In this document: in pieces, positions 1 through 12,137 of the stretch
Numbering within the stretch: the first letter of the stretch is position 1
Layout of the letters: the number at the start of each line of letters is the position of its first letter
Origin: Siphonodentalium dalli
Lineage: Eukaryota; Mollusca; Scaphopoda; Gadilida; Siphonodentaliidae
Assembly: GCA_032622095.1 (NCBI GenBank)
Contig: CP136069.1
Location: 187,105,122-187,169,121, forward strand
Reading direction: 5' to 3'
DNA length: 64,000 nt
The notes under the pieces: model-generated
The model's database searches: none
Told to the model about the DNA's origin: nothing
What the model saw: only the letters and a program-made list of their open reading frames with translations
Made by a program: the position numbers and the translations under genes

Positions 1-2189
1 AGTGTATATATCGATCTAATTATTGTTCTGAATTGGAGTTGTGGGGGTGTTTCTCCTCCAACTTTGGTTATCAGTTTCAACAGTTGGTAATGTCAGGCTT
101 GACACAACATATGTTGTACATTTTGCAGCTTAAATAGGTTGAAACTGTTCCAATGATTTTAATTTACAACCAGTATTAGCAGTTTTTAGGCCAAAATTCG
201 CATAATTTTCCTCATTTGGTCAAAATAATGAAATGGCCATCAGTTCGAAAATTTTCGACTTTAATTAGTGGGCGTTAGAATGGAAATGTTCAACAATTGG
301 AACGGTTCGGCGCATGTGTAAATAGGGACACTCTCGACTTGTCCATACATTTACGATTATTCTGAAAGTGTTATATATACATTTGTACGTATATAAATTG
401 GTTGGGCATGTCGAGAGGCGTCATTATTGTGTTCTCTTATGTTATATATAACAGTTTGAGATTACAATATCAGAAAAATGGTTGTGGTATCAACTGGGAA
501 AATCTTAAGAAGTTCTAATTGAATTATTTAGCGATCTTGTTAGTTTGGTTTCGTTCAAGGAGATGTAGCTGGAAAATGCAAGGTGAACTCCGACCAGCGG
601 AGACCCTCTATATCCACGTCCCTTGATATAGAAAACGTGCAATTACATGAATAAATATCAAAGTATGTATTCATCGATGGAGCGTGCAGTTGAATACGGT
701 GTGCCAGTCGCGGTGTGACGTAGCCAACCCATGTCATCGACCCCATGTGTGTGCAATACTTTAGATGGATTTTGAAGATAATGGAATACCCACATCAGAA
801 ACTAAATTTTAATACAATTCGACAAACAAGAACAACACTCACTCATGATCGATGCTGGAAAACACCACCCCGTCCCTGGGATTCGGATTTTTGTTTTAAA
901 AATAACACGGAATACATGATGCAGTGTAATGACACTGAGTGATAAAATAATATCATGAGAAAAAAAACATAAGATGTAGTATATATTTGACAAAATAAAG
1001 GCTTTATGTCCACAACAGTGTAATTCGGGGGACACATAATAGTGATGTTGATGTGAGATCATGTGTCATACATTAGAGGAAGGTAACGTCTAGATGATGC
1101 TCGCGGAATATGGGAACGAACTACCTTTGTCGGCATGCAACGAAATATTTAAATTATAAAATTATTCGAATGTGTGAAATATGTTTAAAACAGATAAGAA
1201 CAGAAAACAAATAAAAACTAAAATAACGCTAGCAACTAGACCACGTTATCTTATTGGAATCCGACGTACGTTACAGTCGCAATCCAGCGCATGAAAGCGT
1301 CGCAATCCGGCGATCCGACCTAAAGCATCCGAAATGTTGGCGGTGAAAGGGGAGGGAATGGTGGTCTCAATGATATGTCGGTCAAGTTATTATCTTCGCA
1401 GTGGACAACGGCTACATGGCACTTCCATATTCAGTTCTTGCATGGTGGCGTACTTGTCGCCATTATTCATCTGCTGTTGTCATCTGGTGAATTGCCTGTC
1501 AAATAGTCTCTTGTTGGCTGGTATTCTACCCTTGGCCGTTGCTAATGACCGTTGCCATTACCGTTGCCTTGGCCAGTCGAAACGACTGAAAGATATCAAG
1601 AACACACATGCATGAATATTATGAAATGTTTGTGATGTGGCAGTGTTATAAAATATGAAACAATCATGACCATGCACTTTTCCTTTGCCCAGTATAATAG
1701 CAACTATTTGAATAATACATCCATAAATTGCAGTTTATTTGCAAGTAAATTGTACTGGAATGCTCTCAAATGTAAAACTATCTATATATGTATGCAGTGC
1801 ATATATTATTGTGTGTAGCCCAGTCAGTCACTCTCCATCTAAGGCGTGTAGTCAGGCGTAAGCAATCGTGTTCTAAAATATACCTGCGATATATGGGTCT
1901 TATGACAATTTGTTCACAAGAAACGGGATTTATATTAACATTTTCTCCGGTTTCTTGCACATTATGGCCCAGTATAATTATCATGTGGAAAACTGGTTAT
2001 CGCGATAGATACAACAAAATGTGGGTAGTCATTGCTCATTGCTTACTTCAGGTGACGCGGCTAGATTCCATTTGCATGAACCGCTTTTTCTCCTCTGTGG
2101 TCGTGACGCATTCGTGCAAGTGATTTCCCCACTGAACGGATACTGTTGTGTTGTTTTGTATCGAATGTATGTTGTGTCAAACCTTTCTA
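1..2189. other. No gene seen (left edge)
   Basis: AT-rich sequence with only short, low-quality open frames on both strands. No cysteine-rich exon with splice signals was found here, although the EGF-like gene read on the minus strand must continue in this direction. A candidate frame at 1334-1615 has no recognisable domain. Confidence 0.5.
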
Positions 2190-2268
2190 TCCCTCTCTCT
2201 CACTCTCTCTCTCTTTCTCTCTATCACTCTTTCTCTCTCTCTTGCTCTCTCGATATATATATATATAT
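2190..2268. repeat. CT-rich microsatellite followed by (TA)n
   Basis: The plus strand is almost pure pyrimidine, mainly CT dinucleotides with occasional A or T interruptions, and runs directly into an alternating TA tract. The two overlapping open frames across it encode Leu/Ser runs that simply translate the microsatellite. Confidence 0.9.
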
Positions 2269-4345
2269 GGAATGTTATTATATCTCTGCCCTCACCATTA
2301 ACTCCCGTATTACAATGTTATACCCATATCTCAATCCTAAGCATGTAATAATATTCCAATCAAACAAAACTATATATCGCGTCTGCTTTACCTCAAGTGA
2401 CATTTCTGTCACATGAGGTAACATTTGTTCCACGAGGAGCGGACTTTAAGAAAGCATTTGCTTGTAGTCCAATCCTCTTTCTAAATCTCTATGTACCTAA
2501 ATGTGTATTGTGTTTGTGTGATATGTTTGATTGTTAAAATAAATATTGTTTACACCAAATTGTGCGTTTCCTTCAGCTAGAACTAACCAATCTCATTGGT
2601 AATATTTGTGATATGATACAGATGGTCTTGAACATTTATATCTTTCTACGATGGATTCGATTTACTTGTTAATCTGACAATCGTTTCGCAATTGATGGGA
2701 GAAGACAAGATTATCTAAACTGATTGCTTTCTGCAAGTAATACCTACATTACACATGTATGCATTGGGAATCTAAAAATTAACGAATTCTCTGAAATGAC
2801 ACTCAGTCTCTGCGTGACTTGTATTCGAATTGTTTTTATTTTGGGTTTAAATCATCATGCTTTATGACTTATTTGCCAATAATAAACTATATATATGAAT
2901 GGAATTCAAGTTATCATGCTACATATTCAACATATACAAGATATATTTCCAATGCAATATGGTTTATGTTTATTTTTCATTGGAGGAAACTGCGTATTAA
3001 GTCGTATTTCAACAAAAAACTCTCTGAAATATCAGTCAAAAATAACCAATTTCTGGATATTTTCGAAAATAGTTGCCATGGCAACCTGGACACTTTATGT
3101 AATGCCTACCTATATTTTGCGTTAGATCGGCCTGGATATATGTTGTCTGGCATGAAAGTTGCCATACAACCTAATTTATCTTGGTTCAGCTCATTGTTGA
3201 CGAATCTTGACGAGCCACAATAATGCCATGCCGAAATGGATATTGTTGATAGTATTTTCGACAGAAGCTGCCACCGAAACTGAATTGATTTCACTGAAGT
3301 GTCTAACTAGCCTCAGATAAACGTAAATTGCAGACCAGGACCAGTGCCATATATGAATTCCAGTGGTTCAGTTCCACACCACAGAACGCTAGGATTTAAA
3401 TGATAGGGTTTAATAGAAATAATTAGCAATGAAAATCAAACCAGAGAAATTATAGTACTTCCAGGACTATTTTCAAACTCAGATGTATATTTTCGTTGAG
3501 ATTTGACTTGTATACGAAGTTCAATACAAACTATTTGAAATATTTTGTCAAAATCAACAAATTTATTAATCTTGGTATTTTCGACAACCGATAGCTTTGT
3601 GCTACGTCCATTTTAAAGCATATCACCAACTTATATCTACTTGTCCGTAACATATGCTTTCGTATTTTTTCGTAATAAAATAAGTTCAGTAAATCGTCCA
3701 CGATTGACCAGAAAGGCAATGTAAGAGAACGAGAAGAGACAAATAATCTTCAGTTTAATCTCTTATTTATTCACAGAAAAGAGTAATTTTATTATAGTAA
3801 TCGGGTTTTATAACAAATAATTTGTTTTTGGTGTAATAATTGTGGTCAGGAAGAGGTATAGACAATCTTTAACAAACAAACTAAAAATCCTCATACGACT
3901 AATTCGATATGCGGTGTAATTTATACTCTCATGACACATAATTGCGACGATTGATCGCATCCGAAACTGCATGCTGGTCAAGTGCAGCCAAAGGTCATTC
4001 ACTTGCATTCAAACTTGAACTTGGAATATCCAAGGTTTTATAAACACTGGAAAATGTTAAGTAACAGATGCGCATTTATTGATACATTGCAATATTGTTG
4101 TTCGGTATTTTGTTGTTTGTTGACATGGTAAGCGATATCTCCCCTTTATATGGGCACCATTTGATTACATTAAACAATTCTTATTTCTAATTAAGCATTA
4201 CAACACAGACCCATGACGCCACATACACGGTGTACATCACACACCTTACCTAGGAGGTGTCAGCGTCATATGTTTTTGTTTATTTGTGTGTTTGTATGTT
4301 TGTTTTGTTTTTGTCGTTCTTCAAAAGTGATATCCCGATACTTAC
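2269..4345. other. No gene seen; presumed intronic or 3' flank
   Basis: AT-rich stretch downstream (minus-strand sense) of the last recognised EGF-like exon. A phase-1 donor at 4344-4345 means another exon must follow, but I found none here that combines cysteine spacing, an open frame and splice sites. Confidence 0.45.
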
Positions 4346-4483
4346 CACAAGCATGATTTCCGTCCTGCTCATATCCATCTGAACACCCACATGTTGATTT
4401 TTCATCCTTGGCGACACATTCTGCGTTGTCTGTGGCACACTCATTCTCTCCGTTGTGGTTGCAGGTTCCACCAAGTGGAATTT
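4346..4483 (-). CDS. Internal exon, EGF-like domain (secreted multi-EGF-like protein)
   Basis: A 138-nt exon encoding one complete EGF-like domain. On the minus strand it follows the acceptor TTTCACAG (AG at 4485-4484) and ends at the donor GTAAGTATC (GT at 4345-4344). Both junctions fall after the first base of a codon, so the exon is phase 1-1, as is typical of extracellular EGF exons that can be duplicated or skipped in frame. The 46 residues contain six cysteines spaced C-x7-C-x6-C-x8-C-x1-C-x10-C, with the typical C-x-C and GY near the end. No Asp/Asn calcium-binding signature is evident at the start. The open frame extends past both splice sites only by chance. It is probably in the same transcript as 5073-5255 (intron of 589 nt, compatible phase). 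The family and ligand are unknown. Confidence 0.82.
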
Positions 4484-5072
4484 CTGTGAAATGAGAGTCA
4501 GATAAGTATAACACGTATGCACATGATTTGAGAGAAGCCAACACATTTGGCGCTCTTAATGTTCATATAATGTTGTGCGGAATAAACTCTTTCGTATATA
4601 TGGTAACACATTGTGTGAAACGTAATTTAATTTAAACGATGTATATTAAATTGGAATTGACATATCGATTGAAAAGAAACTAGCCAACAATTTTGGGTGA
4701 CGTCTATTGAATTGTGTTTTCACATTTGATTACAATATATGCAATATAATTCTTTCCCACTACATTACATTAAAAGCGCCCTCTAGTAACATATATTAAA
4801 CATTTCGCGACATCAATGGAATTCTGTTTGTCCATTGTTTCTAATGTATACATTATTATTCTTGCCCATTGATTGCATTTTGACTTTATATGTACATATC
4901 AGCTATGAATTCACCCAACATATATTAATATCTATTTGACGTAATTTAGACAAAACGGCCGCCCATACAATTCCTCCAAAGACACATTTTGACTGGAAAC
5001 GGAATGTATAATATACACGGGTTAACTGGTTGTATATACGTTACGAACCAGACTAGATACTTAGTTCAGTAC
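4484..5072 (-). other. Intron between two EGF-like exons
   Basis: A 589-nt AT-rich interval bounded by a GT donor at 5072-5071 and an AG acceptor at 4485-4484 on the minus strand. Both are phase 1, so the flanking exons join without changing frame. Nothing else is seen in it. Confidence 0.7.
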
Positions 5073-5255
5073 CTTTCACACAGACCCCATCACGCTCGAC
5101 GTAGTATTTCTCGACGCATTTGCAGATATGAGTTGTGGTGCCGTCGTCAACATGCGTTCTGCAGGCGGCGTGCTCTTTACATTGACCGTCGCCGGAGTCG
5201 CGACATTCGTTGCACCATGTCTCGTGGTAGACACATGGTTCGCCGAGATCGATAC
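5073..5255 (-). CDS. Internal exon, cysteine-rich EGF-like domain
   Basis: A 183-nt phase 1-1 exon on the minus strand. Its acceptor is TACTTGCAG (AG at 5257-5256) and its donor is AAAG|GTACTG (GT at 5072-5071). The 61 residues hold eight cysteines: an early group (PC, WC, EC), then QC, AC, a C-K-C triplet and a final GVC. This is more than the six of a canonical EGF domain, so it may be an extended EGF or EB-type module. The residues after the C-K-C carry aromatic positions as in EGF domains. It precedes 4346-4483 in the transcript. The high GC of the exon against its AT-rich flanks supports coding function. The precise domain class is uncertain. Confidence 0.8.
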
Positions 5256-5687
5256 CTGCAAGTAGTACACGTGACCGGATATTATTAGCAGGCGACATCA
5301 CTGCGCGTGCAGTGCTGATTGAGTGTACTAGATATACTGAGACTATACTATGGTATGTTTGGCTTCGGAATCTGTCGGTTAATCATGTATTAACTTGACT
5401 GATTCTTCCACCAAGTTACAAACATATACATTGGAATGGTCGATTATTCATGTAGATGGATGTTCATGAAATATGAGTTGACGACAAACATGAGAAAAGA
5501 TAATAAAAGAAGCATTTATATCCGTTGGTGGGAAATGTCAAGATAATAAATACAACCAAACAACTTTGTTCAACCTATTAATACGGTATTATCTTAACAA
5601 TTCCTCAAGGATGTACTGGTCACAATATGAAGAAATTGTTACAACTGGACCATCTTATTAGACATCAAACATGATCCATCTGTGAAA
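5256..5687 (-). other. Intron sequence, nothing else seen
   Basis: AT-rich sequence directly upstream (minus-strand sense) of the 5073-5255 exon. No repeat or coding signal was recognised before the tandem array at 5688. Confidence 0.5.
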
Positions 5688-5934
5688 CCACACCACAATG
5701 GACACACGGTCAGACAATCTTACCACACCACAATGGACACACATTCAGACAATCTTACCACACCACAATGGACACACGGTCAGACCACCACGATGATCAA
5801 ACGGTCAGACAAACCACACCACAATGGACACACAGTCAGACAATCTTACAACACCACAATGGACACACGGTCAGACAATCTTACAACACCACAATGGACA
5901 CACGGTCAGACAAACCACACCACAATTGACACAT
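5688..5934. repeat. Tandem repeat of ~36 bp, about 7 imperfect copies
   Basis: Units read ACCACACCACAATGGACACA then CGGTCAGACAATCTT, with some shortened copies. Segments of the unit (CACACGGTCAGACAAT and CTTACCACAC-ACAATGGAC) also occur within the longer tandem units at 21.5-22.5 kb, so the two arrays share an origin. The array stops exactly where a CCCATATAAAAATGTACC terminus begins (5935). Confidence 0.85.
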
Positions 5935-6084
5935 CCCATATAAAAATGTACCTGGGTAAATCCACCCAGGTTTTTTGGGCCGAAACCCAGGTATAAATCT
6001 ATCTACCAAGACATCCACCAACCACCAAGAACCCGTGAAACCTGGGTTTTACCATTATATACCCACCTGAAACTGGATCAAAAC
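5935..6084 (+). mobile_element. Terminus of a repeat element with CCCATATAAAAATGTACC end
   Basis: The sequence CCCATATAAAAATGTACC followed by TGGGTAAA adjoins the 36-bp array. Its reverse complement ends at 21480, again directly beside CACACGGTCAGAC sequence. This conserved edge with CCTGGGT-type internal motifs suggests an element end. The other end is not defined, and the class is unknown. Confidence 0.5.
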
Positions 6085-6775
6085 CCTGGTATGGATACAC
6101 CTGGGTGTAATTACACAGGTGACCACACCCAGGCGTACCCTACCTGGGTGTTTCCCACCCAGGTGTTTCCTACCTGGGTGTTTCCCCACCCAGGTGTACC
6201 ATGGTGTTATTCCCCCAGGTGTACCCTGATGTTTCCTAGCTGGGTGTTTCCCACCCAGGTTACCTTGGTGTTCTTCACCCAGGTGTACCCTGGTGTTTCC
6301 TACCTGGGTGTTTCCCACCCAGGTGTACCTAGGTGTTATTCACCCAGGTGTACCCTGATGTTTCATACCTGGGTGTTTCCCACCCATGTGTACCTTGGTG
6401 TTATTCACCCAGGTGTACCCTGATTTGTCCTACCTGGGTGTTCCCACCCAGGTGTACCTTGATGTTTCCAACCCAGGTGTACCTTGGTGTTTTCTTACGC
6501 CGGTGTACCTTGGTGGTTTCTTACCCAGGTGGATTTCCCATTGAGATGCACCTGGGTTAGAAAACCCCAAGGTACACCCAGGTAAGGAAAGACCAAGGTA
6601 CACCTGGGCAGGAAAACACCAAGGTACACCTGGGTAAGAAAACACCAAGGTACACCTGGGTAAGAAAACACCAAGGTACAACTGGGTGGGAAACACCAAG
6701 GTACACATGGGTAGGAAACACCAAGGAACACCTGGGTGAATAACACCAAGGTACACCTGGGTGAGGATACCAAAG
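6085..6775. repeat. Minisatellite (~24-25 bp) arranged as an inverted repeat
   Basis: From about 6085 to 6540 the plus strand repeats CACCCAGGTGTACCTTGGTG plus a short TTTC/TTATT linker. From about 6550 to 6775 it repeats the reverse complement, CACCAAGGTACACCTGGGT plus AAGAAAA/GAAA. The orientation switch is near 6545. Open frames of up to 121 codons on both strands are translations of the repeat and not genes. Confidence 0.9.
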
Positions 6776-8638
6776 TGAAATGATGAGGATGGCAATGAAG
6801 TAGATTTTGATGGGATGCAGGGGTATTGTTATCAATGGAGTTGTTTTAGTATAATAGAACATTAAGGAAACTGACTGTGCAGCAATACAAGTTTATTCAA
6901 GGACAACAAACTAACTAAAGATAAAATACATGTATAGAAACACATGTAATATATAAATATATAAACTCATTAAACTGCATGGGTTAAAACTTACTGACAA
7001 CAAGAGTTGGGTTAAAATTTTGATTAAAAATCACTTGCAAATTCCCTCTTCATACATGTATATGGTATGTTAGGCAAGTTACATGTACATGTAGTTGCAA
7101 TGTATACCGGTACATGACATACCGGTGGACACAAAAATCATTATTTTAGTTCCAATGTCATTTACCAGAATACATGTACATGTTGTACCTTGCAACTACA
7201 TCTACAGTGAGGTAGTTTTGTCTCATTTAAACTTTCTAAATGGGTTTCTCCCTTTGAATGACATAAACTAATGTGAGTATAAACATGAGCTGTGATGTGA
7301 AATACACACCAACAAATTATTTCTTAGTCTGAGGACATGTTTCCTGTCATTATCTTACTGCTTACAAATATAGATTTGTAATAGTGTGCTGTAATGCTCC
7401 AGAAATAGTCATATTTTGTCCTGGTTCATAAGAACACATTATTTCTTAGTGTTAGAAGGACATGTTTCCTGTTATTATTTGACTCATAAACCCCCAAATG
7501 TACATGTAAACAGAACATTTGGGAAAGAGACACACCATCTTTATCCTTTTTTATATCAGTAGCAATTGATCAGATAGCAAAATATGCTATAAAAAATAGA
7601 TTTCAGATGGTAGAGATTAAACAATCACATTAATTGCACCAACTCGAAACAGTTAACATACCCTGTAGAATCCAGACTATGATCAAGGAGGGTGTCACAC
7701 ACACCCCCACCCCACTTTTGTATGCGATATTCAGGCCATTTTCAGGTGGTATGCTATATACATACCCAATGTTATCTGGTACCAGGATTTCACACAGTAA
7801 TATAACCGGCATTCATGATTCAGCACAAAGGCTAGTATGCAGATATAATACCGGTAGCAGAAAATTATACAAATTTTGAGTATTTTCCAGCCTAAACAGA
7901 CCCAAGTGATATATTTTTATCTAATTCAGTCTAATACCTCTTGATATGTTGATGTTTTGGATACTATTTCAGCAAATGTGAGAAAACTGTGAACTTGTAT
8001 TCGGTATTCATGGGTGGTAGGGGGTAACACCCTCATAAAGGCCACTCACAATTGAATACACCAGTATGGAAGGTGTCACCACCCCACCCCCAATATCAGT
8101 TAATGTAAAAGGTTGAATCATGCGTACCAGTTACAAGTAAGAAAATATTGAATGAAAATTAATATTACACTAATAATATAGTTTTCATATACATGTACTA
8201 GTATTTGCTGAAGTTGTATCCATAACTTCTACATATACTATAGATAATAGACTGAATTACATCATAAATGTCATTTGGGCTGGTAAATAGTAAAACAAAA
8301 TTAATTTTGTGCCAGAAAATCTGCGAACCGGCCTTTTTGTTAAATCCTGAATACCGGTTAAACTGTGCAAATGAATCCCGACTACCAAATTAGCAGAGGG
8401 GTATGAATCATGTGTACCGCCTGAAAATTGTACTTACATGTTTTCACTTTACTTCATTTACAAGTACATGTACTTGCACATGTAGCTGATTCACCTAACA
8501 ATTTTGTCATCTTTGAATATGTGAGATCCAACCGGAAATCATTTGAGTACTGTGCATTAGTCCGAGAGTCTGATAACCTGGGTGTTTAATAGTCTCACTG
8601 TTTGGTTATTATACAGTGTATATTGTCTCAAAATGTGT
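6776..8638. other. No gene seen; ACATGTA-rich sequence
   Basis: Non-coding, AT-rich, with frequent TACATGTACATG-like words and several ACCGG words. A short direct duplication is visible: ATTATTTCTTAGT...GGACATGTTTCCTGT occurs near 7316 and again near 7438. No gene-like frame. Confidence 0.5.
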
Positions 8639-9935
8639 AATCTTAATGCCCAGTTTATAGCGAGGCAGTCAGGTCACAAAATATCTTCCCCAAAGCATCA
8701 GTACATGTATACATAAACTATCAATTGCATAAATATTGCATTAATTTGTGTACATTTTTATGGGCAATACATGTTATGTCATGAGTAATTTATTTTGTAT
8801 GAGGGTAATACCATTACCATACATGTACATTTGTATATAACTAAAATTAATGTGTTGTAAAACACAATCAATTCTTTCAAACCCGGGTACCATGAATTGA
8901 ACCGTTGGACCATTTGAACCCTCAAACTATTGAACTTCCTGACAATCGAACTACTAGTAATGAACACTCTGACTAACGCACTGTACATGATTGAGTTAAT
9001 GGTTATGTGACCTCAGGAATTGGTCCAAGTAATTTTTCTGATTTACTAGTAAATGTCATTCAAATTGTTCCAATTGTATCGACCTACAGATTTTTTTTTT
9101 CCATCCAAATTGCAATGAAGGACCACACACATGTACCAGTACACGTAAATGTACCAAGACGGTCCAAGAGGCCCCCATTTGCAATGAGAGGCCGCAATAA
9201 TAATTGTCTCCCAAGTTGTAATCTTCAGGCCCAGTTTATAGCGACAGTTACATGTAGGTAACATACATGTACTAGTAGTAGACACCCAATTATACACAAA
9301 ATATCTTCCCAAAAGCATATATCAGTACATCTACATGCCCAGGCCCCTGGGGGAAAAAATGAAATACCAATATAGACTATACCAGTCACTGGTATAGTCT
9401 ATATTGGTATTATTGTATTTTTCTCCAGGGGCTTGTGAAGTTGTGAGTAGGTATATTCATAAAATATCAATTGGATAAAACATGCATTGTGTACATGTAC
9501 TAGTATATGTATATCGACAATACATGTTAAGTCTCAAGTAAATAACTTTGTACGACAGTAATTGATACTCTCAACCCGGGTAACACTGAACCTTTGGACT
9601 ATTGAACCCTCAAACTATGAAACTTCTTGACAATCGAACCCATCGGACTACTAGTAACGAACACTCGGACTAACGCACTATCATTCAATCATCATAAATA
9701 TGATTGAGGTACATGTAATAATGTACATGTACATGATTGAGGTAATGGTTCTGTGACCCTATGAATTGGTCCAAGCTATATTCTGCTTTAAATGTCAATC
9801 AAATTGTCCCCATTGTATGGACTTATCGATTTTTGGTTTTCATGAATTTCATCCAAAAAGCCAAATTACACTGAGGAACTATACACATGTAAATGTATTA
9901 AAAGCCCTCCATTTGCAACGAGAGGCTGCAAATGA
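8639..9935. repeat. Tandem segmental duplication, diverged
   Basis: Copy 1 (8639 to about 9205) and copy 2 (9220 to about 9935) share ordered blocks. These are CCCAGTTTATAGCGA, AAAATATCTTCCC, ACCCGGGTA...GAACC, ACTATTGAAC, ACAATCGAAC, ACTACTAGTAA, GACTAACGCACT, GGTTNTGTGACC, GAATTGGTCCAAG and CATTTGCAANGAGAGGC. Copy 2 is longer, mainly because of the palindrome at 9343-9432. Confidence 0.85.
9343..9432. mobile_element. Near-perfect palindromic insertion (foldback element)
   Basis: Arms 9363-9386 and 9388-9411 are perfectly complementary over 24 nt around a single C. Pairing then continues imperfectly outwards, through A-rich against T-rich sequence, to a GCCCCTGG/CCAGGGGC end pair. Copy 1 of the surrounding duplication lacks this block, which indicates insertion after duplication or loss from copy 1. 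No coding capacity. Confidence 0.8.
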
Positions 9936-10519
9936 GTAAGGCAGTGATGCAGTGTGCAACTGCACCAATTCTATAATCTAAACCCACAAAGTGACATATA
10001 ATGGTCTATCCCTAAATAAAACATATGGTACATGTTCGTCATGGTAAGTACTGTAAAAACTTATCTGGTGAAAGGCTGTCATGAGAAAAATTAATGTGCA
10101 GTAATTCACTTGGTTACAGCCGTTAACAAAAATATTACTGCAGTAAGATTCAATACCAGCGGATACTGCATTAGTGTTGAAATGGCTTGGGTTTTTCATA
10201 GTTGACTAATCGACAATAAAACATCAAGTCGGAGTAGACTAATCGACCCATTTCCATGGAAAACTTCCAATTTACTATGTGGTTATTGAGTTAAAATCAA
10301 TGAGAGATAACTGTAGTTCCCATTTTGTGTGGGACGTAATGATTCATTGTATTGGGATGCACTGTGACTATCAATGATACACGTATCATATCATGTGTAT
10401 TGTGATACAGGAAATCAAGTAATATTTTAAGATGGGAATGTGTTAACTTGAGCAAAACCTGCATTTTCCAAAGTTTAAATGCTTATTATGTGTATTAACT
10501 AATATAGCTAACTATTAAT
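9936..10519. other. No gene seen
   Basis: AT-rich sequence without repeat structure or a plausible coding frame. The 73-codon minus-strand frame at 9978-10199 shows no recognisable features. Confidence 0.45.
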
Positions 10520-11877
10520 GGCGCTCAATCAGATTTGAATGTCCCCATATAATCAGATTCCAACAACAACAACATTTTTTTAAATGCTGCTTCATTTATC
10601 AGAATCAATTAATTGCCCAAAAAATAATGCTAACCACTGTCAACTGCACGCATAGTATAAAATTGCCCGATACGTGATATTTATCAACATGTTGTTCGAT
10701 GAAGTTTGGCCTTATTATCAACACAACGCCTCTTGATTTTAGAGTTATCCATTTTCATCCCCAATTTGTTCTGAGACTGTCGGCTCATGAAATTTTTCTG
10801 GGCCACTAATAAGTCTCGATTGTGAAAATGATTAAGATTTAATCAATATCTAATAACTCTGAGCTTTGATACATGTAGGTGGGTTCCTCGACTTGATTCA
10901 AATAATTTTTACCCGGGAATCCATATACATGTACATGTAAATAGTAATTGAGGGGCACTTAATCGGATTATGCATCGTTAAACTGTATTTGAATTTAAAG
11001 ATGCATAATCCGATTAAGGGCCCCCTCAATTACTATTTATTTGGACTTGAAGGTTAAAGGTACTCAATCCGAACAGAGGGTCCCCATCTCAACAGATTCC
11101 AACAACAACAATCCGATCAGAGGGTCCTATATTACTATTTCTTTGGCTTTGGGGGTAAACAATATTTGATTCGAGTCGAGGAACCCATCAAACAAAGCTC
11201 AGAGTTATTAGATATTGATTTTTGAAATTTGTTATTTACTCGAGATGGGTACTAATAATTGGCTTCAACTGCCGTAATCTGCTCGGGATGTGTACACCAA
11301 AATCTATTCAAACAGACAAGGATGGATAACTCTAAAATCAAGTGGTAATAATAACGCAATTATGACTGAGTTCTGGGCCAGAAAGTATTACCGATAATAA
11401 AAAATAATAGATTTCTAAAACCGATATCTAACAAATCTGAGCTTTAATGGCTGACTTCCTCGACTCGAATCAAATATTTTTGACCCCAGAAGCCATTGAA
11501 ATAGTAATTGAGAGGAGTTTTATCGGATTGGGTACCTTTAAAAAATATCCGGTTCGAGTCGAGGAACCCACCTATCAAAACTCAGAGTTATGGATATCAA
11601 TTTTTGAAATATACTATTTATACGATCAAGAACTCTTAGTGGCCCAGAAAACAGTCGACGAACCGACGGTCTCAGACCAAATTTCAGATGAAGATCGATA
11701 ACTCTAAAATCAAGAGGCTTTCTGTTAATAAGGCAAATTTTTTTAGAACAACATGTTGATAAATAACACATGTTGGGCAATTTTATACTATAATTGACAG
11801 TGGTCAGCATTTCTAAATATGTTGTTGTTGGAATCTGATTATATGGGGATCATCGAACCAGATTGAGTACCTTTAAA
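10520..11877. mobile_element. Cluster of TIR elements (GGTACTCAATCCGAT family) in a large inverted repeat
   Basis: The outer arms (about 10520-11000 and 11400-11877) are reverse complements over several hundred bases. Paired landmarks include CCCCATATAATCAGATTCCA, AACCACTGTCAA, ACATGTTG, TCTTGATTTTAGAGTTATC and TTCCTCGACT-GAATCAAATA. The edges carry the family TIR, CTCAATC-GAT on the left and GATTGAGTACCTTTAAA on the right. A further inner copy in the opposite sense begins near 10999. The frame at 11447-11701 lies wholly inside the element and is not considered a gene. Confidence 0.75.
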
Positions 11878-12137
11878 ATGAACTGTATCCAGTTATAAAC
11901 ATGTTAAACCAGATAATTAATTAGAGCATGCAGTCCCTGTTAACATGCAGTAATATTTGTTAACAGTGATAACCAAGTTAATTGTTTTTTACCACAAAAA
12001 TTCTGAATTCTATCTCGACATTTTGAAACAATAACAAAATTCTCTGGTGTGGTTACAATGTCAACTTTAAAAAAAATCATATAAACGTCGCATGAAAAAT
12101 ACAGCCTAACCGCAAATGTGAGGTGGACCACGGTCTG

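Noticed and set aside
6430-6862. Overlapping frames of 90-121 codons in the inverted minisatellite
   Set aside because: The frames read YLGVFLPRCTL-type repeats that simply translate the ~24-bp unit in several frames.
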